Assembly: GCA_045644665.1 (NCBI GenBank)
Contig: JAZRHH010000034.1
Span: 50,895-114,894, forward strand
Length of the DNA: 64,000 bases
Direction of reading: 5' to 3'
Source of the DNA: RGIG9115 sp045644665
GTDB taxonomy: Bacteria > Bacillota > Clostridia > UBA1381
Position numbers and translations under genes: made by a program. Of this stretch, positions 44,497-53,484 are shown piece after piece. The notes below the pieces were generated by a model. That model was not told the origin of the DNA and searched no databases. It saw only the letters and a list, made by a program, of their open reading frames with translations. Within the stretch, counting starts at the first letter, position 1, and each line of letters begins with the position of its first letter.

Positions 44497-45327
44497 TTAA
44501 TATTCGTCCGGAAGCTCTTCAAGCTGGTCGCAGCGGAACACAGGACCGTCTTTACAAACATACTTTGAGCCAATGTTGCATCTGCCGCACTTACCAACGC
44601 CGCATTTCATACGAAGCTCCATAGTAGTGTAAACCTGGGTCTTATCATAACCCATTTCCACAAGACCTGCAAGTGTAAACTTAATCATAATAGGGGGTCC
44701 GCAAATTACAGCTGTCTTGGTTGTATCAAAGCCAAGCTCCTTTACGTAGTTCGGAACAAAGCCGACGTGACCGTCCCAGCCCTCCTGCGGATTGTCTATT
44801 GTAAGATGAACATCCACGCCGGAGTCGCCTACCCACTCGCTTATAATCTCGTCATAGTCAACAAGGTCGTCCTTGCTTCTTGAGCCGTAAACTATATCAA
44901 TCTTTCCGTACTTATCTCTGTAGTGTCTGCAGTAGTTAATTACTGAGCGCAAGGGGGCAAGACCGATACCGCCGGCAATAAACAAAAGGTCTTTGCCTGC
45001 AAACTCTGTATCAACAGGGAAAGGATTTCCGTAAGGACCTCTTATTGTAATCTGTTGTCCAACCTCTGCCTGATGAAGCCACTCTGTAACACATCCGCAC
45101 TTCTTTATGGAAAATTCCATAAACTCTGTGTTTGTAGGAGATGATGTTATAGAAAACATTGCCTCGCCTACGCCCGGAATAGAAAGCATTGCACATTGAC
45201 CCGGCTTGTGGTCAAATGCTTTTTTACCGTCAGGTGTAACAACTCTGAAGGTTTTTACATCAGGAGTGTCAATTCTTATGTCTGTTATAACTCCAACCTT
45301 TGGAATTAAAACCTCTGTATTACTCAT
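44497..45327 (-). CDS. flxA: FlxA-like FAD/NAD-binding oxidoreductase subunit
   Basis: The 276-residue protein has a ferredoxin-reductase fold: a FAD domain (residues 1-95), an NAD domain with DLLFIAGGIGLAPLRSVIN (about 110-128) and VICGPPIMIKF, and a C-terminal [2Fe-2S] site CGVGKCGRC. The same layout is seen in FlxA of FlxABCD-HdrABC complexes, in AsrB and in PyrK. It is the likely entry point of electrons from NADH. It overlaps flxB by eight bases; AGGAGG precedes the ATG. Confidence 0.85.
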   Translation of the reverse strand: MSNTEVLIPKVGVITDIRIDTPDVKTFRVVTPDGKKAFDHKPGQCAMLSIPGVGEAMFSITSSPTNTEFMEFSIKKCGCVTEWLHQAEVGQQITIRGPYGNPFPVDTEFAGKDLLFIAGGIGLAPLRSVINYCRHYRDKYGKIDIVYGSRSKDDLVDYDEIISEWVGDSGVDVHLTIDNPQEGWDGHVGFVPNYVKELGFDTTKTAVICGPPIMIKFTLAGLVEMGYDKTQVYTTMELRMKCGVGKCGRCNIGSKYVCKDGPVFRCDQLEELPDEY

Positions 45328-46345
45328 CTATCTTTCCTCCTAACGTTTTCATAACCTTAACAATATTCATGGAAATAGGACACTTTGCAAGACATCTTCC
45401 GCAGCCTACACAGCTGAATAGTCCATCGTTGTTCTCAGGATAGTATACAAGCTTGTGCATAAAACGCTGACGGAAACGCTCTTTTTGTGAGTTTCTTGAA
45501 TTTCCGTGTGCCATTTTTGTAAAGTCGGAATACATACAGGAGTCCCAGCATCTGTATCTTATTACGCCCTTGCCCGTGTTATAGTCTTTTATGTCATAGC
45601 ACTGGCAGGTAGGACATACAAAAGTACATGTGCCGCATCCAAGACAAGCCTCTGAAAGCTCATCCCATGCAGGATGGTTAAAATATTCCTCTGTTTTGCC
45701 GCCGCCGAACTTGTCTTTTGAAAGACCTGCAAGTGGCAGCTTTTTCATAATTTCCTGTGTCTTTTTAATTTGTGCATCTACCTCTGAAGAATCTGCATCC
45801 TCTGTAAGTGAGGAAATATGATCAAGAAGCTTTGCACCTTTTTCTGTGTTGCTTCTGAAGAAAATTTCCTTATCTGTTTTCCAACAGGTTATATCTCCCT
45901 CAGGGTTTGCAGCGTCAATATCAAATGTGCCGCAGAAGCAAGTTTCGGATGGTCTTGTACAAGCCATTGAAACAATTACTCCTCTCTCGCGTCTTGATGC
46001 ATAGTAGCTGTCGCAAGGCTCTGACAAAAATACTCTGTCTAAAACCTCAAAGCTCTTTACATCGCATGCGCGAACGCCAAAAACAACAAAATCTTCTTTT
46101 TCGTCCCTTATGTCAATAACTTCAATTTCCTTGCCGCATGTTTTAAACTCAACAAGGTTCTCACTCTGTGGGAAGAAGAAGTCTTTAGGACTTTTGTTTG
46201 TGTTAAGGGAATTTGACATTTCTACGCCTTGTTCCCATTTTTTGTACTCTGCACCGTTTTTACTGTCTACAGGGAGGTATATAGCGGCGTTTTGAGAAAT
46301 CTGTTCAAATACCTTGTTAAGGCTATCTAAAGAACACTTACGCAT
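45320..46345 (-). CDS. flxB: FlxB-like 4Fe-4S protein (AsrA-like)
   Basis: A 341-residue protein like AsrA and the beta subunits of some hydrogenases. An N-terminal domain (to about 200) is followed by a dicluster ferredoxin domain with CLGCGTCTFVCPTCQCYD and CVGCGRCLAKCPISMN. In Flx complexes it passes electrons from the flavin subunit inward. It overlaps both neighbours by eight bases, which points to a stable complex with flxA and flxC products. Confidence 0.82.
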   Translation of the reverse strand: MRKCSLDSLNKVFEQISQNAAIYLPVDSKNGAEYKKWEQGVEMSNSLNTNKSPKDFFFPQSENLVEFKTCGKEIEVIDIRDEKEDFVVFGVRACDVKSFEVLDRVFLSEPCDSYYASRRERGVIVSMACTRPSETCFCGTFDIDAANPEGDITCWKTDKEIFFRSNTEKGAKLLDHISSLTEDADSSEVDAQIKKTQEIMKKLPLAGLSKDKFGGGKTEEYFNHPAWDELSEACLGCGTCTFVCPTCQCYDIKDYNTGKGVIRYRCWDSCMYSDFTKMAHGNSRNSQKERFRQRFMHKLVYYPENNDGLFSCVGCGRCLAKCPISMNIVKVMKTLGGKIDE

Positions 46346-47336
46346 TAGCTTCCTCTCCTTTCAAAACAGCCTCGGTAGGCTCAATATCGTCAAGCGTGTA
46401 ATCAATCAGCGGTCCGCGGCTGCCTGCCTCTGCCCCTGCCTGATATTCGCCGTAAAATTCGTTTATATCCTTTATAAACTTTCTGTTTAAAAGATGAAGC
46501 GGAATGTTTTGCGGACAAACTCTTGAGCATTCTCCGCAGTCTGTACATCTGCCTGCAACGTGGAATGCACGTATTATATGGAACATCTTTTCTTCAAAGC
46601 TGTCGGAGATAGCCTTGTTTTCCACAGGTGAGTTCGGATTTTCAAACACACACTTCTCGCAGGTACATGCAGGACATATATCACGGCACGCATTACATCT
46701 TATGCACTTTGAAAGTTCATTCTGCCAGAAAGCAAATCTTTCGTCCTCTGTCATTTTTTCAAGTTCTGCTACCTGGTCAAAGCGGTTTGAGTCCAAAACT
46801 TCTCCGTCTTCCCCAAGGAGCTCGTCATATGCAACGCACTTTTTGCTCTTACATGCAATACATCTTTCTGCAAGAGTTTTGCTCTTTTCTATTTCCACAT
46901 CGCCGTCATAAAGAGTTTTTGCCACAATTTTGTCGTCCTCGAATGAGAAGCCCAAAATTCCGTCTCCGGCAATTTCCTTTACCTTGCTTATGTCTGCCAT
47001 ACCGTCACAGGCAATACCTACGGCATAAACCTTTTCTCTGTCAAATCTGTTTTCTGTAAGAAGCTGATTAAAACTGTAAGCGTCACACGGCTTTAAGAAA
47101 ACGAGGATTTTACCCTCTGACTTCTTTGTTTCTTTAACAAGGTACTTTGAAAAGTTTGCGCCGCAGAAATCGTTGTAAACGAAGTCTTTTTTAATCTCAT
47201 CTGCGCTTTCAAATACAGCGGGAGTAATGTCATATGCAAACTCGCCTGTTTTCCAGCCAAGAACACGGTTTACTGTACCTGCTTCAAGAAGCTCCAAAGC
47301 TTTATTTATGAGAATTTCACTATTTATCTTTTGCAT
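46338..47336 (-). CDS. flxC: FlxC-like 4Fe-4S protein
   Basis: The 332-residue protein has an N-terminal domain related to F420-dehydrogenase beta/HdrA-associated proteins (VFLKPCDAYSFNQLL), a CIACKSKKC pair and a dicluster domain with CIRCNACRDICPACTCEKC and CTDCGECSRVCP. It matches FlxC in FlxABCD-HdrABC gene sets. It overlaps flxB by eight bases and flxD by 13 bases. GGAGGATTTACG precedes the ATG. Confidence 0.8.
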   Translation of the reverse strand: MQKINSEILINKALELLEAGTVNRVLGWKTGEFAYDITPAVFESADEIKKDFVYNDFCGANFSKYLVKETKKSEGKILVFLKPCDAYSFNQLLTENRFDREKVYAVGIACDGMADISKVKEIAGDGILGFSFEDDKIVAKTLYDGDVEIEKSKTLAERCIACKSKKCVAYDELLGEDGEVLDSNRFDQVAELEKMTEDERFAFWQNELSKCIRCNACRDICPACTCEKCVFENPNSPVENKAISDSFEEKMFHIIRAFHVAGRCTDCGECSRVCPQNIPLHLLNRKFIKDINEFYGEYQAGAEAGSRGPLIDYTLDDIEPTEAVLKGEEANA

Positions 47337-47761
47337 CGTAAATCCTCCAATCTCTTGTTTTCACCAAGCTTTGCAACAGCTTCTGTAAATTCATTCATTG
47401 TAGCGGCAAACTTCGCACCCTCTGCTGCAGATACCCATTCAACACGGGTTCTTTCCTTTTCAATACCAAGGAAGTTAAGCATAGAGAACAAAAGTGCCAT
47501 TCTTCTTCTTGTAAAATAGTTACCTGATGTGTAGTGGCAGTCGCCGGGATGGCATCCGCAAAGGATTACACCGTCTGCACCTCTCTGGAATGCACGAAGA
47601 ATAAACATTGGGTTTACTCTGCATGAACATGGTACCTTTATAATCTTAACATTGTCGGGGTAGTTAAGACGGTTTGTACCTGCAAGGTCTGCGCCTGCAT
47701 AGGAACACCAGTTACAGCAAAAAGCCACTATTAACGGTTTATATTCGCCATTTATTTGCAT
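47324..47761 (-). CDS. flxD: MvhD/FlxD-like [2Fe-2S] subunit linking Flx to HdrA
   Basis: A 145-residue protein of the MvhD family: AFCCNWCSYAGADLAG at the start, VPCSCRVN, GCHPGDCHY and a hydrophilic C-terminus. In methanogens MvhD bridges the hydrogenase and HdrA; in bacterial Flx sets the same protein bridges FlxABC and HdrA. It overlaps the end of hdrA by ten bases. GGAGG lies ten bases before the ATG. Confidence 0.9.
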   Translation of the reverse strand: MQINGEYKPLIVAFCCNWCSYAGADLAGTNRLNYPDNVKIIKVPCSCRVNPMFILRAFQRGADGVILCGCHPGDCHYTSGNYFTRRRMALLFSMLNFLGIEKERTRVEWVSAAEGAKFAATMNEFTEAVAKLGENKRLEDLRCKR

Positions 47762-49746
47762 ATTGCATCTACCTCCGCAATTATTTGTTTATTTAAGAAG
47801 CCCTTAAGGTCCATAGCACCTGACGGACAAGTAACTGTACATGCGCCGCAGCCCTGACAAACTGCTTCGTTTACGCTTGCAACGCGGCGGATAGCAGTTG
47901 TTCTGTCCGGCATGCGGAATTCCTTATCGGAATATGTGATAGCGCCGTAAGGACAAACCTTTTCACATGATGAACAGCCGTTACACATAAGCTCGTCCGG
48001 ATGAGCAACACATGGGTTACCTGTAAGCTTGTCTTTAGCAAGAAGACCAATAACCTTAGCTGCTGCAGCACTTGCCTGTGAAACAGTTTCAGGAATATCC
48101 TTTGGTCCCTGACATGCACCTGAAAGGAACACGCCGGCTGTTGGACTTTCTACAGGACGGAGCTTTGGATGTGCTTCTGTAAAGAAGTCGTTTGTATCCA
48201 TGCTGGCTGTGAGCATTGTTGCAAGAGGTCTTGCAGACTTGTCAGGCTCGATAGCCGCAGCAAGAACTACAAGGTCAGCATCTATAGTAAGCTGCTTGTT
48301 TGCAAGCATGTCAGAGCCTCTTACCATAAGCTTGTCGCCCTCAGGCATTATTTTACCTACCATACCCTTTATATAATGTACGTCATACTCTTCAACAGCA
48401 CGTCTGTAAAATTCATCAAAAGCTTTACCCGGTGTTCTTACGTCTATATAGAATACATAAACCTCTGTATCCGGATACTTGTCACGAGTAAGCATTGCAT
48501 GCTTAGCTGTGTACATACAACAGATTTTTGAGCAGTATTCCTTGCCCTTTTCTGCGCATGATGAGCATCTTGAGCCTACACACTGTACAAAAACAATTTT
48601 GTGTGGGTGCTTTCCGTCAGACGGACGAAGAAGCTTGCCGGCTGTAGGACCTGCTGCGTTTGTAAGTCTTTCAAATTCAAGTGATGTTATAACATCCTTT
48701 GATTGACTATATGCATACTCATCAAACTTATCCATAGAAATTGGATTAAAGCCTGTTGCAGCAACAATTGCACCGTACTTTTCTTCGATAATTTCGTCCT
48801 TTTGCTTATAGTCAATAGCTCCGGCAGTACATACCTTTTCACAAAGACCGCACTTGCCTTTAAGAAGCATGTTACAAGAGTTTGGATCAATTGTTGCAAC
48901 CTTTGGAACTGCTTGTGCAAAAGGAATATATATGGCACTTCTGTTGTCCATACCAAGGTTAAACTCGTTTGGAACCTTTTTCATAGGACACTTTTCTGTA
49001 CAAATGCCGCAGCCTGTACAAATGTCTTCCTTAACAAAACGTGCCTTTCTTCTTATTTTAACATCAAAATTTCCTACAAAGCCTGTAACTTCTTGTACCT
49101 CGCTGTATGAGAAAATTCTGATTTTGTCGTTCTGAGCAACGTCAACCATTTTTGGAGTTAAGATACAAGCCGCACAGTCAAGTGTCGGGAATGTCTTGTC
49201 TATCTGTGCCATCTTACCGCCAATTGTTGGTTTTGTTTCTACTATATCAACAGGGAAGCCTGCCTCTGCAATGTCAAGAGCAGTCTGAATTCCTGCAATA
49301 CCTCCGCCGATAACAAGAGCTCTTTTTGTAACAGGGCTCTCTCCCGGTGTAAGAGGTGCGTTAAGGTTTACCTTTGCAATTGCAGCTTTGCCCAGGATAA
49401 TAGCTTTTTCTGTTCCCTCTGCCATATCCTTGTGTATCCATGAGCATTGCTCACGAATATTTGCAATCTCAACCATGTAAGGATTAAGACCTGCAGCTTG
49501 TGCAGTCTTTCTGAAAGTTGCCTCATGCATTCTTGGAGAGCATGAGCAGATTACAACACCTGTAAGGTTATGTTCCTTAACAGCTTCTTTTATAAGATCC
49601 TGTCCTGATTGGGAACACATATATTGATAGTTTGTAGAAAAGACAACGCCCGGCTCGTTTTTAAGAGCCTCGGCAACTGCCTGTACATCTACGGTACCTG
49701 CTATGTTTGTTCCGCACCAGCACACGAATACGCCAATTCTTTGCAT
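47752..49746 (-). CDS. hdrA: heterodisulfide reductase subunit A-like electron-bifurcating flavoprotein
   Basis: The 664-residue protein has the HdrA layout: an N-terminal cysteine-rich domain (C9, C11, C44), FAD-binding RALVIGGGIAGIQTALD (about 142-158), the LDCAACILTPKMV cluster site (C191, C194), an inserted ferredoxin domain with CTGCGICTEKCP and further cysteines, and a C-terminal dicluster ferredoxin (CNGCSSCEKVCP, CQGCGACTVTCP). In studied HdrABC complexes the HdrA flavin splits electron pairs between ferredoxin and HdrBC. No selenocysteine codon is present. It sits between hdrC and flxD. AAGGAGG precedes the ATG. Confidence 0.92.
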   Translation of the reverse strand: MQRIGVFVCWCGTNIAGTVDVQAVAEALKNEPGVVFSTNYQYMCSQSGQDLIKEAVKEHNLTGVVICSCSPRMHEATFRKTAQAAGLNPYMVEIANIREQCSWIHKDMAEGTEKAIILGKAAIAKVNLNAPLTPGESPVTKRALVIGGGIAGIQTALDIAEAGFPVDIVETKPTIGGKMAQIDKTFPTLDCAACILTPKMVDVAQNDKIRIFSYSEVQEVTGFVGNFDVKIRRKARFVKEDICTGCGICTEKCPMKKVPNEFNLGMDNRSAIYIPFAQAVPKVATIDPNSCNMLLKGKCGLCEKVCTAGAIDYKQKDEIIEEKYGAIVAATGFNPISMDKFDEYAYSQSKDVITSLEFERLTNAAGPTAGKLLRPSDGKHPHKIVFVQCVGSRCSSCAEKGKEYCSKICCMYTAKHAMLTRDKYPDTEVYVFYIDVRTPGKAFDEFYRRAVEEYDVHYIKGMVGKIMPEGDKLMVRGSDMLANKQLTIDADLVVLAAAIEPDKSARPLATMLTASMDTNDFFTEAHPKLRPVESPTAGVFLSGACQGPKDIPETVSQASAAAAKVIGLLAKDKLTGNPCVAHPDELMCNGCSSCEKVCPYGAITYSDKEFRMPDRTTAIRRVASVNEAVCQGCGACTVTCPSGAMDLKGFLNKQIIAEVDAICK

Positions 49747-49761
49747 TTTGCCTTTTCCTCC

Positions 49762-50154
49762 TTATTTTGTATATTTTCTAAATGCGCTTACTATTGCCTG
49801 TTGTGGCATTTCTTCGTCTAAAATTTCCGGAATCTGTTCCGGCTTCAAGTGGTTTGCACCCTGCTTTCTTACAGCTGCAAGTCTTACAGCCTCAACAAGC
49901 TTTGCAGGCTCAACACCTCTTGGACAGCGGTCTACACATGCAAAGCATGTAAGACACTTGTAAATGCTCTTTGAGCTTAAAAGCGGCTCAATATCTCCGC
50001 TTTCCACCATGTAAACAAACTGGTGTGGATGATATTCCATTTCGTCATAAGCAGGACATGTGCCGGAGCATTTTCCGCAGCGCATACACTTCTTTGGATT
50101 TACTCCGCTTATGCGAACTATTTCTTTTTGAAGATTTTCGTTTTTTGTGCTCAC
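49762..50154 (-). CDS. hdrC: heterodisulfide reductase subunit C-like 4Fe-4S protein
   Basis: The 130-residue protein has two [4Fe-4S] motifs, CMRCGKCSGTCP and CLTCFACVDRCP, in the spacing of HdrC. It would carry electrons from HdrA to HdrB. The GTG start overlaps the hdrB stop (GTGA) and follows AAAGGAGGATTTGAA. It is soluble, without the membrane HdrE partner. Confidence 0.9.
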   Translation of the reverse strand: MSTKNENLQKEIVRISGVNPKKCMRCGKCSGTCPAYDEMEYHPHQFVYMVESGDIEPLLSSKSIYKCLTCFACVDRCPRGVEPAKLVEAVRLAAVRKQGANHLKPEQIPEILDEEMPQQAIVSAFRKYTK

Positions 50155-50939
50155 TTCAAATCCTCCTTTATTCCAAATGCTTCTGCCATAAGCTCTGTTA
50201 TATAAACAACAGGCACAGGAGAGCCGTTTTTCTCAAGATTATACTTACAAAGTGGACACGCAGTAACAATAAGGTCTGCACCTGCGTTTTGAGCGCTCTT
50301 TGCAACCTTGCTGCTCTTTTCTTTTGCAGAAGATGGGTCCTCAAGTGCAATATATCCGCCGCAGCATTCGTTACGCATTGGGTACATTGCAGGAGTGGCG
50401 CCAAGTGCCTTTATAAGATTTTCCATAATGCTAGGATTTTCGCTGTCGTCCATTTGCATTACAGAGCCGGGACGGAGCAAAAGACATCCGTAATATGCGG
50501 CAATCTTTTTGTCTTTAAGTGGTGCTACAACCTTTTCTGCTACCTTGTCAAAGCCTACCACGTCACGAAGAAGCTCTAAATAGTGGAGCACCTTTGTCTC
50601 GCCCATGTATGCTTCGTCCAGTGCCATGTAGTTGTTTGCGCGCACGGCAAATTCTTCGTCTGTAGCAATTTGGGTGTTTGTCTGCTTTATAACATTATGA
50701 CAAGCAGAGCAAACAGATACCAGGGGTTGATTTTTTGTTTTTGCTTCGTTTAAGGCTCTTAAGGAAGAAAGCTTTGTTGCAATTTCGTCACGGGAGGTGG
50801 TAAACACGCCGCCGCAGCATTGCCAGTTTTCTATTTCCTCAAGCTCAATGCCTAAAACTTCAGCACATTTCCTTGCATAAAAGTCTAAGTCTTTAGCTTT
50901 AGTCTTTAATGTACAACCGGGAAAATAGGATACCTTCAT
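50151..50939 (-). CDS. hdrB: heterodisulfide reductase subunit B-like protein with two CCG domains
   Basis: The 262-residue protein has two complete CCG domains: C9, C41-C42, C77/C80 and C152, C192-C193, C228/C231. In methanogen HdrB these bind two non-cubane [4Fe-4S] clusters that reduce a disulfide. Coenzyme M and B are not expected in Clostridia, so the electron acceptor must differ; adjacency to fumarate reductase genes suggests a disulfide carrier or direct transfer to the fumarate reductase. GGAGG lies just before the ATG. Confidence 0.9.
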   Translation of the reverse strand: MKVSYFPGCTLKTKAKDLDFYARKCAEVLGIELEEIENWQCCGGVFTTSRDEIATKLSSLRALNEAKTKNQPLVSVCSACHNVIKQTNTQIATDEEFAVRANNYMALDEAYMGETKVLHYLELLRDVVGFDKVAEKVVAPLKDKKIAAYYGCLLLRPGSVMQMDDSENPSIMENLIKALGATPAMYPMRNECCGGYIALEDPSSAKEKSSKVAKSAQNAGADLIVTACPLCKYNLEKNGSPVPVVYITELMAEAFGIKEDLK

Positions 50940-50954
50940 TTATATTTCCTCCAA

Positions 50955-52331
50955 TCATACCATCTGTTCAGGATGGAATACTTCGTCAAATTTCTCGCTT
51001 GTAAGGAATCCAAGCTCTACGCATGCTTCCTTAAGAGAGATATTATCTTTAAATGCTTTTTTTGCAGTCTTTGCTGCGTTCTCATATCCGATATACGGAT
51101 TGAGAGCAGTAACAAGCATAAGAGAATTATGCAGGTTGTGGTGCATCTTTTCCTTGTTTGCTTTAATTCCAACAGCGCAGTTTTTGTTAAATGACAAAAT
51201 TGCCTCTGCAAGAAGTCTTGCAGACTGGAGGAAGTTGTATATGCAAACAGGCATAAACACATTAAGCTCAAAATTACCCTGTGATGCTGCAAAGCTAACT
51301 GCCGCATCGTTACCCATAACCTGAACTGCTACCATTGTAACAGCTTCGCACTGGGTTGGGTTAACCTTGCCCGGCATAATTGATGAGCCTGGCTCGTTTT
51401 CAGGAATAAATATTTCTCCAAGACCGTCTCTCGGACCGCTTGCAAGCCAGCGTACATCGTTTGCAATTTTCATCATGTCGCAGGCAAGTGCCTTTATAGC
51501 GCCGTGTGCAAAAACAAGCTCGTCCTTTGATGTAAGGGAGTGGAACTTATTTTCTGCTGTAACAAACTTTTTGCCTGTTATGTTGCTAACCTTTTCAGCT
51601 ACAACCTTTCCAAATTCCTTTGGAGCGTTAAGACCTGTTCCAACAGCTGTTCCGCCAAGTGCAAGTTCACGAAGTGGCTCAAGGGAACGCTTTATAAGCT
51701 CTACATCGCGCTCAAGTGAGCTTCTCCAGCCGCTTATTTCCTGGCTGAATGTAATTGGAGTTGCATCTTGCAGATGTGTTCTTCCGCTTTTTACAATGCC
51801 TTCGTTTTCTTTTTCAAGTCTTTTAAATGTATCAATTAAAACCTCTGCAGCAGGAATAAGCTTATCCTCAAGCATCAGTACTGCCGCAATATGCATTGCA
51901 GTGGGGAATGTGTCGTTTGATGACTGGCTCTGGTTTACATCATCGTTTGGATGTAAAATCTTAGCCCCTGCAATCTGGTTACCGCGATTTGCAATAACCT
52001 CGTTTGCGTTCATGTTTGACTGTGTGCCTGAGCCTGTCTGCCAAACAACAAGTGGGAAGTTGTCATTAAGCTCGCCGCTTATAACCTCGTCACACGCCTT
52101 GCTTATGGCATCAAGCTTTTCCTTAGTCATCTTTTCAGGTCTGAGCTGGGCGTTAGCCTCTGCTGCAGCCTTTTTTAAAATACCAAATGCGTGAGTAATT
52201 TCACGTGGCATTGTTTCTATGTCTACACCAATTTCAAAGTTCTCATGGCTTCTTTGAGTCTGTGCGCCCCAGAGCTTATCTGCAGGCACCTTAACCTCGC
52301 CCATTGAGTCGTGTTCAATGCGAAATTCCAT
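50955..52331 (-). CDS. fumC: fumarate hydratase, class II
   Basis: A 458-residue class II fumarase interconverting malate and fumarate. GRTHLQDATPITFSQE and the superfamily signature GSSIMPGKVNPTQCEA are diagnostic of FumC rather than aspartase. AAAGGGA supports the ATG at 52331; a longer version from 52352 would overlap mdh. It lies between malate dehydrogenase and the Hdr genes and would run toward fumarate here. No iron-sulfur cluster is needed. Confidence 0.92.
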   Translation of the reverse strand: MEFRIEHDSMGEVKVPADKLWGAQTQRSHENFEIGVDIETMPREITHAFGILKKAAAEANAQLRPEKMTKEKLDAISKACDEVISGELNDNFPLVVWQTGSGTQSNMNANEVIANRGNQIAGAKILHPNDDVNQSQSSNDTFPTAMHIAAVLMLEDKLIPAAEVLIDTFKRLEKENEGIVKSGRTHLQDATPITFSQEISGWRSSLERDVELIKRSLEPLRELALGGTAVGTGLNAPKEFGKVVAEKVSNITGKKFVTAENKFHSLTSKDELVFAHGAIKALACDMMKIANDVRWLASGPRDGLGEIFIPENEPGSSIMPGKVNPTQCEAVTMVAVQVMGNDAAVSFAASQGNFELNVFMPVCIYNFLQSARLLAEAILSFNKNCAVGIKANKEKMHHNLHNSLMLVTALNPYIGYENAAKTAKKAFKDNISLKEACVELGFLTSEKFDEVFHPEQMV

Positions 52332-52348
52332 TTTTACTGTCCCTTTCC

Positions 52349-53293
52349 TCATATCTTAGTTTGTCTGATTATTTCCTTAAGCTGATTTGCACTGCTTTGA
52401 AGGAGACTGATTTCCATATCATTAAGAGGGAGCATTACTTTACTTTGAATACCCTTGTTACCTACAGTGTGGAGAATACTTAAGCATACATCATCAATGC
52501 CATACTCTCCGTGCATCATGGATGAAACAGTCATTGTTGTGTCCATGCTGCCAAGGAGGCACTTGCAAAGGTGGCAAACAGAAGCAGATACAGCGTAGAA
52601 TGTAGCACCCTTTCGCTCAATTACTCTTCCGCCTGATTTACGAACATACTCTTCAACTTCTGCGCGGTCAAGTATAGGAGCAATTCCGTCCTTGCCTCTG
52701 AAAGAGTTTGCACATTCGTCTATAGGAATGTTTGAAATGTTAGCAAGTGACCATGGGATAAATGAAGAATCACCATGTTCGCCAAGTACATATGCGTGAA
52801 CGTTGTTCTGGCTTATTGAGTAGTACTCAGAAAGACGTGCACGAAGACGAGCTGTATCAAGGATTGTACCTGAACCGATAATACGGTTTTCAGGAATATC
52901 GGAGCATTTGCAGAATACATAGGTAAGTACGTCAACAGGATTACTTACAAGCACATAAACTGCGTCAGGTGCATATCTTGTAATATTTGGGATAATACTT
53001 TTTAGTACATCAATATTAACCTGTGCAAGTTCAAGACGTGATTGACCTGCTTTTCTTGGAAGACCTGATGTTATAACAACAATGTCAGAGCCTGCTGCAT
53101 CTGAATAGTCGCCTGCATATATAGAGCAGGGGTTAAGGAAAGGTATGCCCTGTCTTATGTCAAGAGCCTCACCAAGAGCCTTTGAATTATTAATGTCAAT
53201 CATAACAATTTCTGATGCAAGACCCGATATGGTAAGTGCATACGCAATTGTTGAACCAACGCTACCGCTTCCGATAATAGTAATTTTGTTCAT
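52349..53293 (-). CDS. mdh: NAD-dependent malate dehydrogenase (LDH-like fold)
   Basis: The 314-residue protein belongs to the LDH/MDH family with GSGSVGSTIAYAL, then MIDINN (acidic residue favouring NAD) and the catalytic VLGEHGDSS. The substrate-specificity position reads LPRKAGQSR: arginine, as in malate dehydrogenases, where lactate dehydrogenases have glutamine. It should reduce oxaloacetate to malate. It is the first gene of the operon, with a strong AGGAGG site and a promoter about 75-100 bases upstream. Confidence 0.87.
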   Translation of the reverse strand: MNKITIIGSGSVGSTIAYALTISGLASEIVMIDINNSKALGEALDIRQGIPFLNPCSIYAGDYSDAAGSDIVVITSGLPRKAGQSRLELAQVNIDVLKSIIPNITRYAPDAVYVLVSNPVDVLTYVFCKCSDIPENRIIGSGTILDTARLRARLSEYYSISQNNVHAYVLGEHGDSSFIPWSLANISNIPIDECANSFRGKDGIAPILDRAEVEEYVRKSGGRVIERKGATFYAVSASVCHLCKCLLGSMDTTMTVSSMMHGEYGIDDVCLSILHTVGNKGIQSKVMLPLNDMEISLLQSSANQLKEIIRQTKI

Positions 53294-53364
53294 AATGTTC
53301 CTCCTGAATTTGTTATTTTTTTAACAAAGATTGTTAACCTATATCAAATTTTTTACCACAAAAA

Positions 53365-53393
53365 ATTATATCATAAAAGAAAGCCAATATCAA
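53365..53393 (-). promoter_or_regulatory. promoter of the mdh-fumC-hdr-flx-tfr operon
   Basis: On the minus strand TTGATA (53393-53388) and TATAAT (53370-53365) are 17 bases apart. It is the only strong promoter found for this 12-kb operon. The rest of the 325-base gap to topA holds the topA promoter, its inverted repeat and leader hairpins; no gene is seen. Confidence 0.78.
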
Positions 53394-53484
53394 GGATTTA
53401 TTCACATTTGGAAAAGTTTTGTTACGTTTAAACATATTTTGCGCCTTAGTATAAAAAAAACAAGGAATTTTGATATATTTTGAC

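Noticed and set aside
46504..47059. Open frames of 135 and 143 codons antisense to flxC
   Set aside because: Shadow frames of a cysteine-rich gene; no start signals.
51367..52194. 275-codon open frame antisense to fumC
   Set aside because: It mirrors the codon pattern of a well-conserved gene, has Ser/Phe-rich low-complexity sequence and no ribosome binding site or family resemblance.
52349..53293. Lactate dehydrogenase
   Set aside because: The specificity residue is arginine and the gene context is malate-fumarate-succinate.
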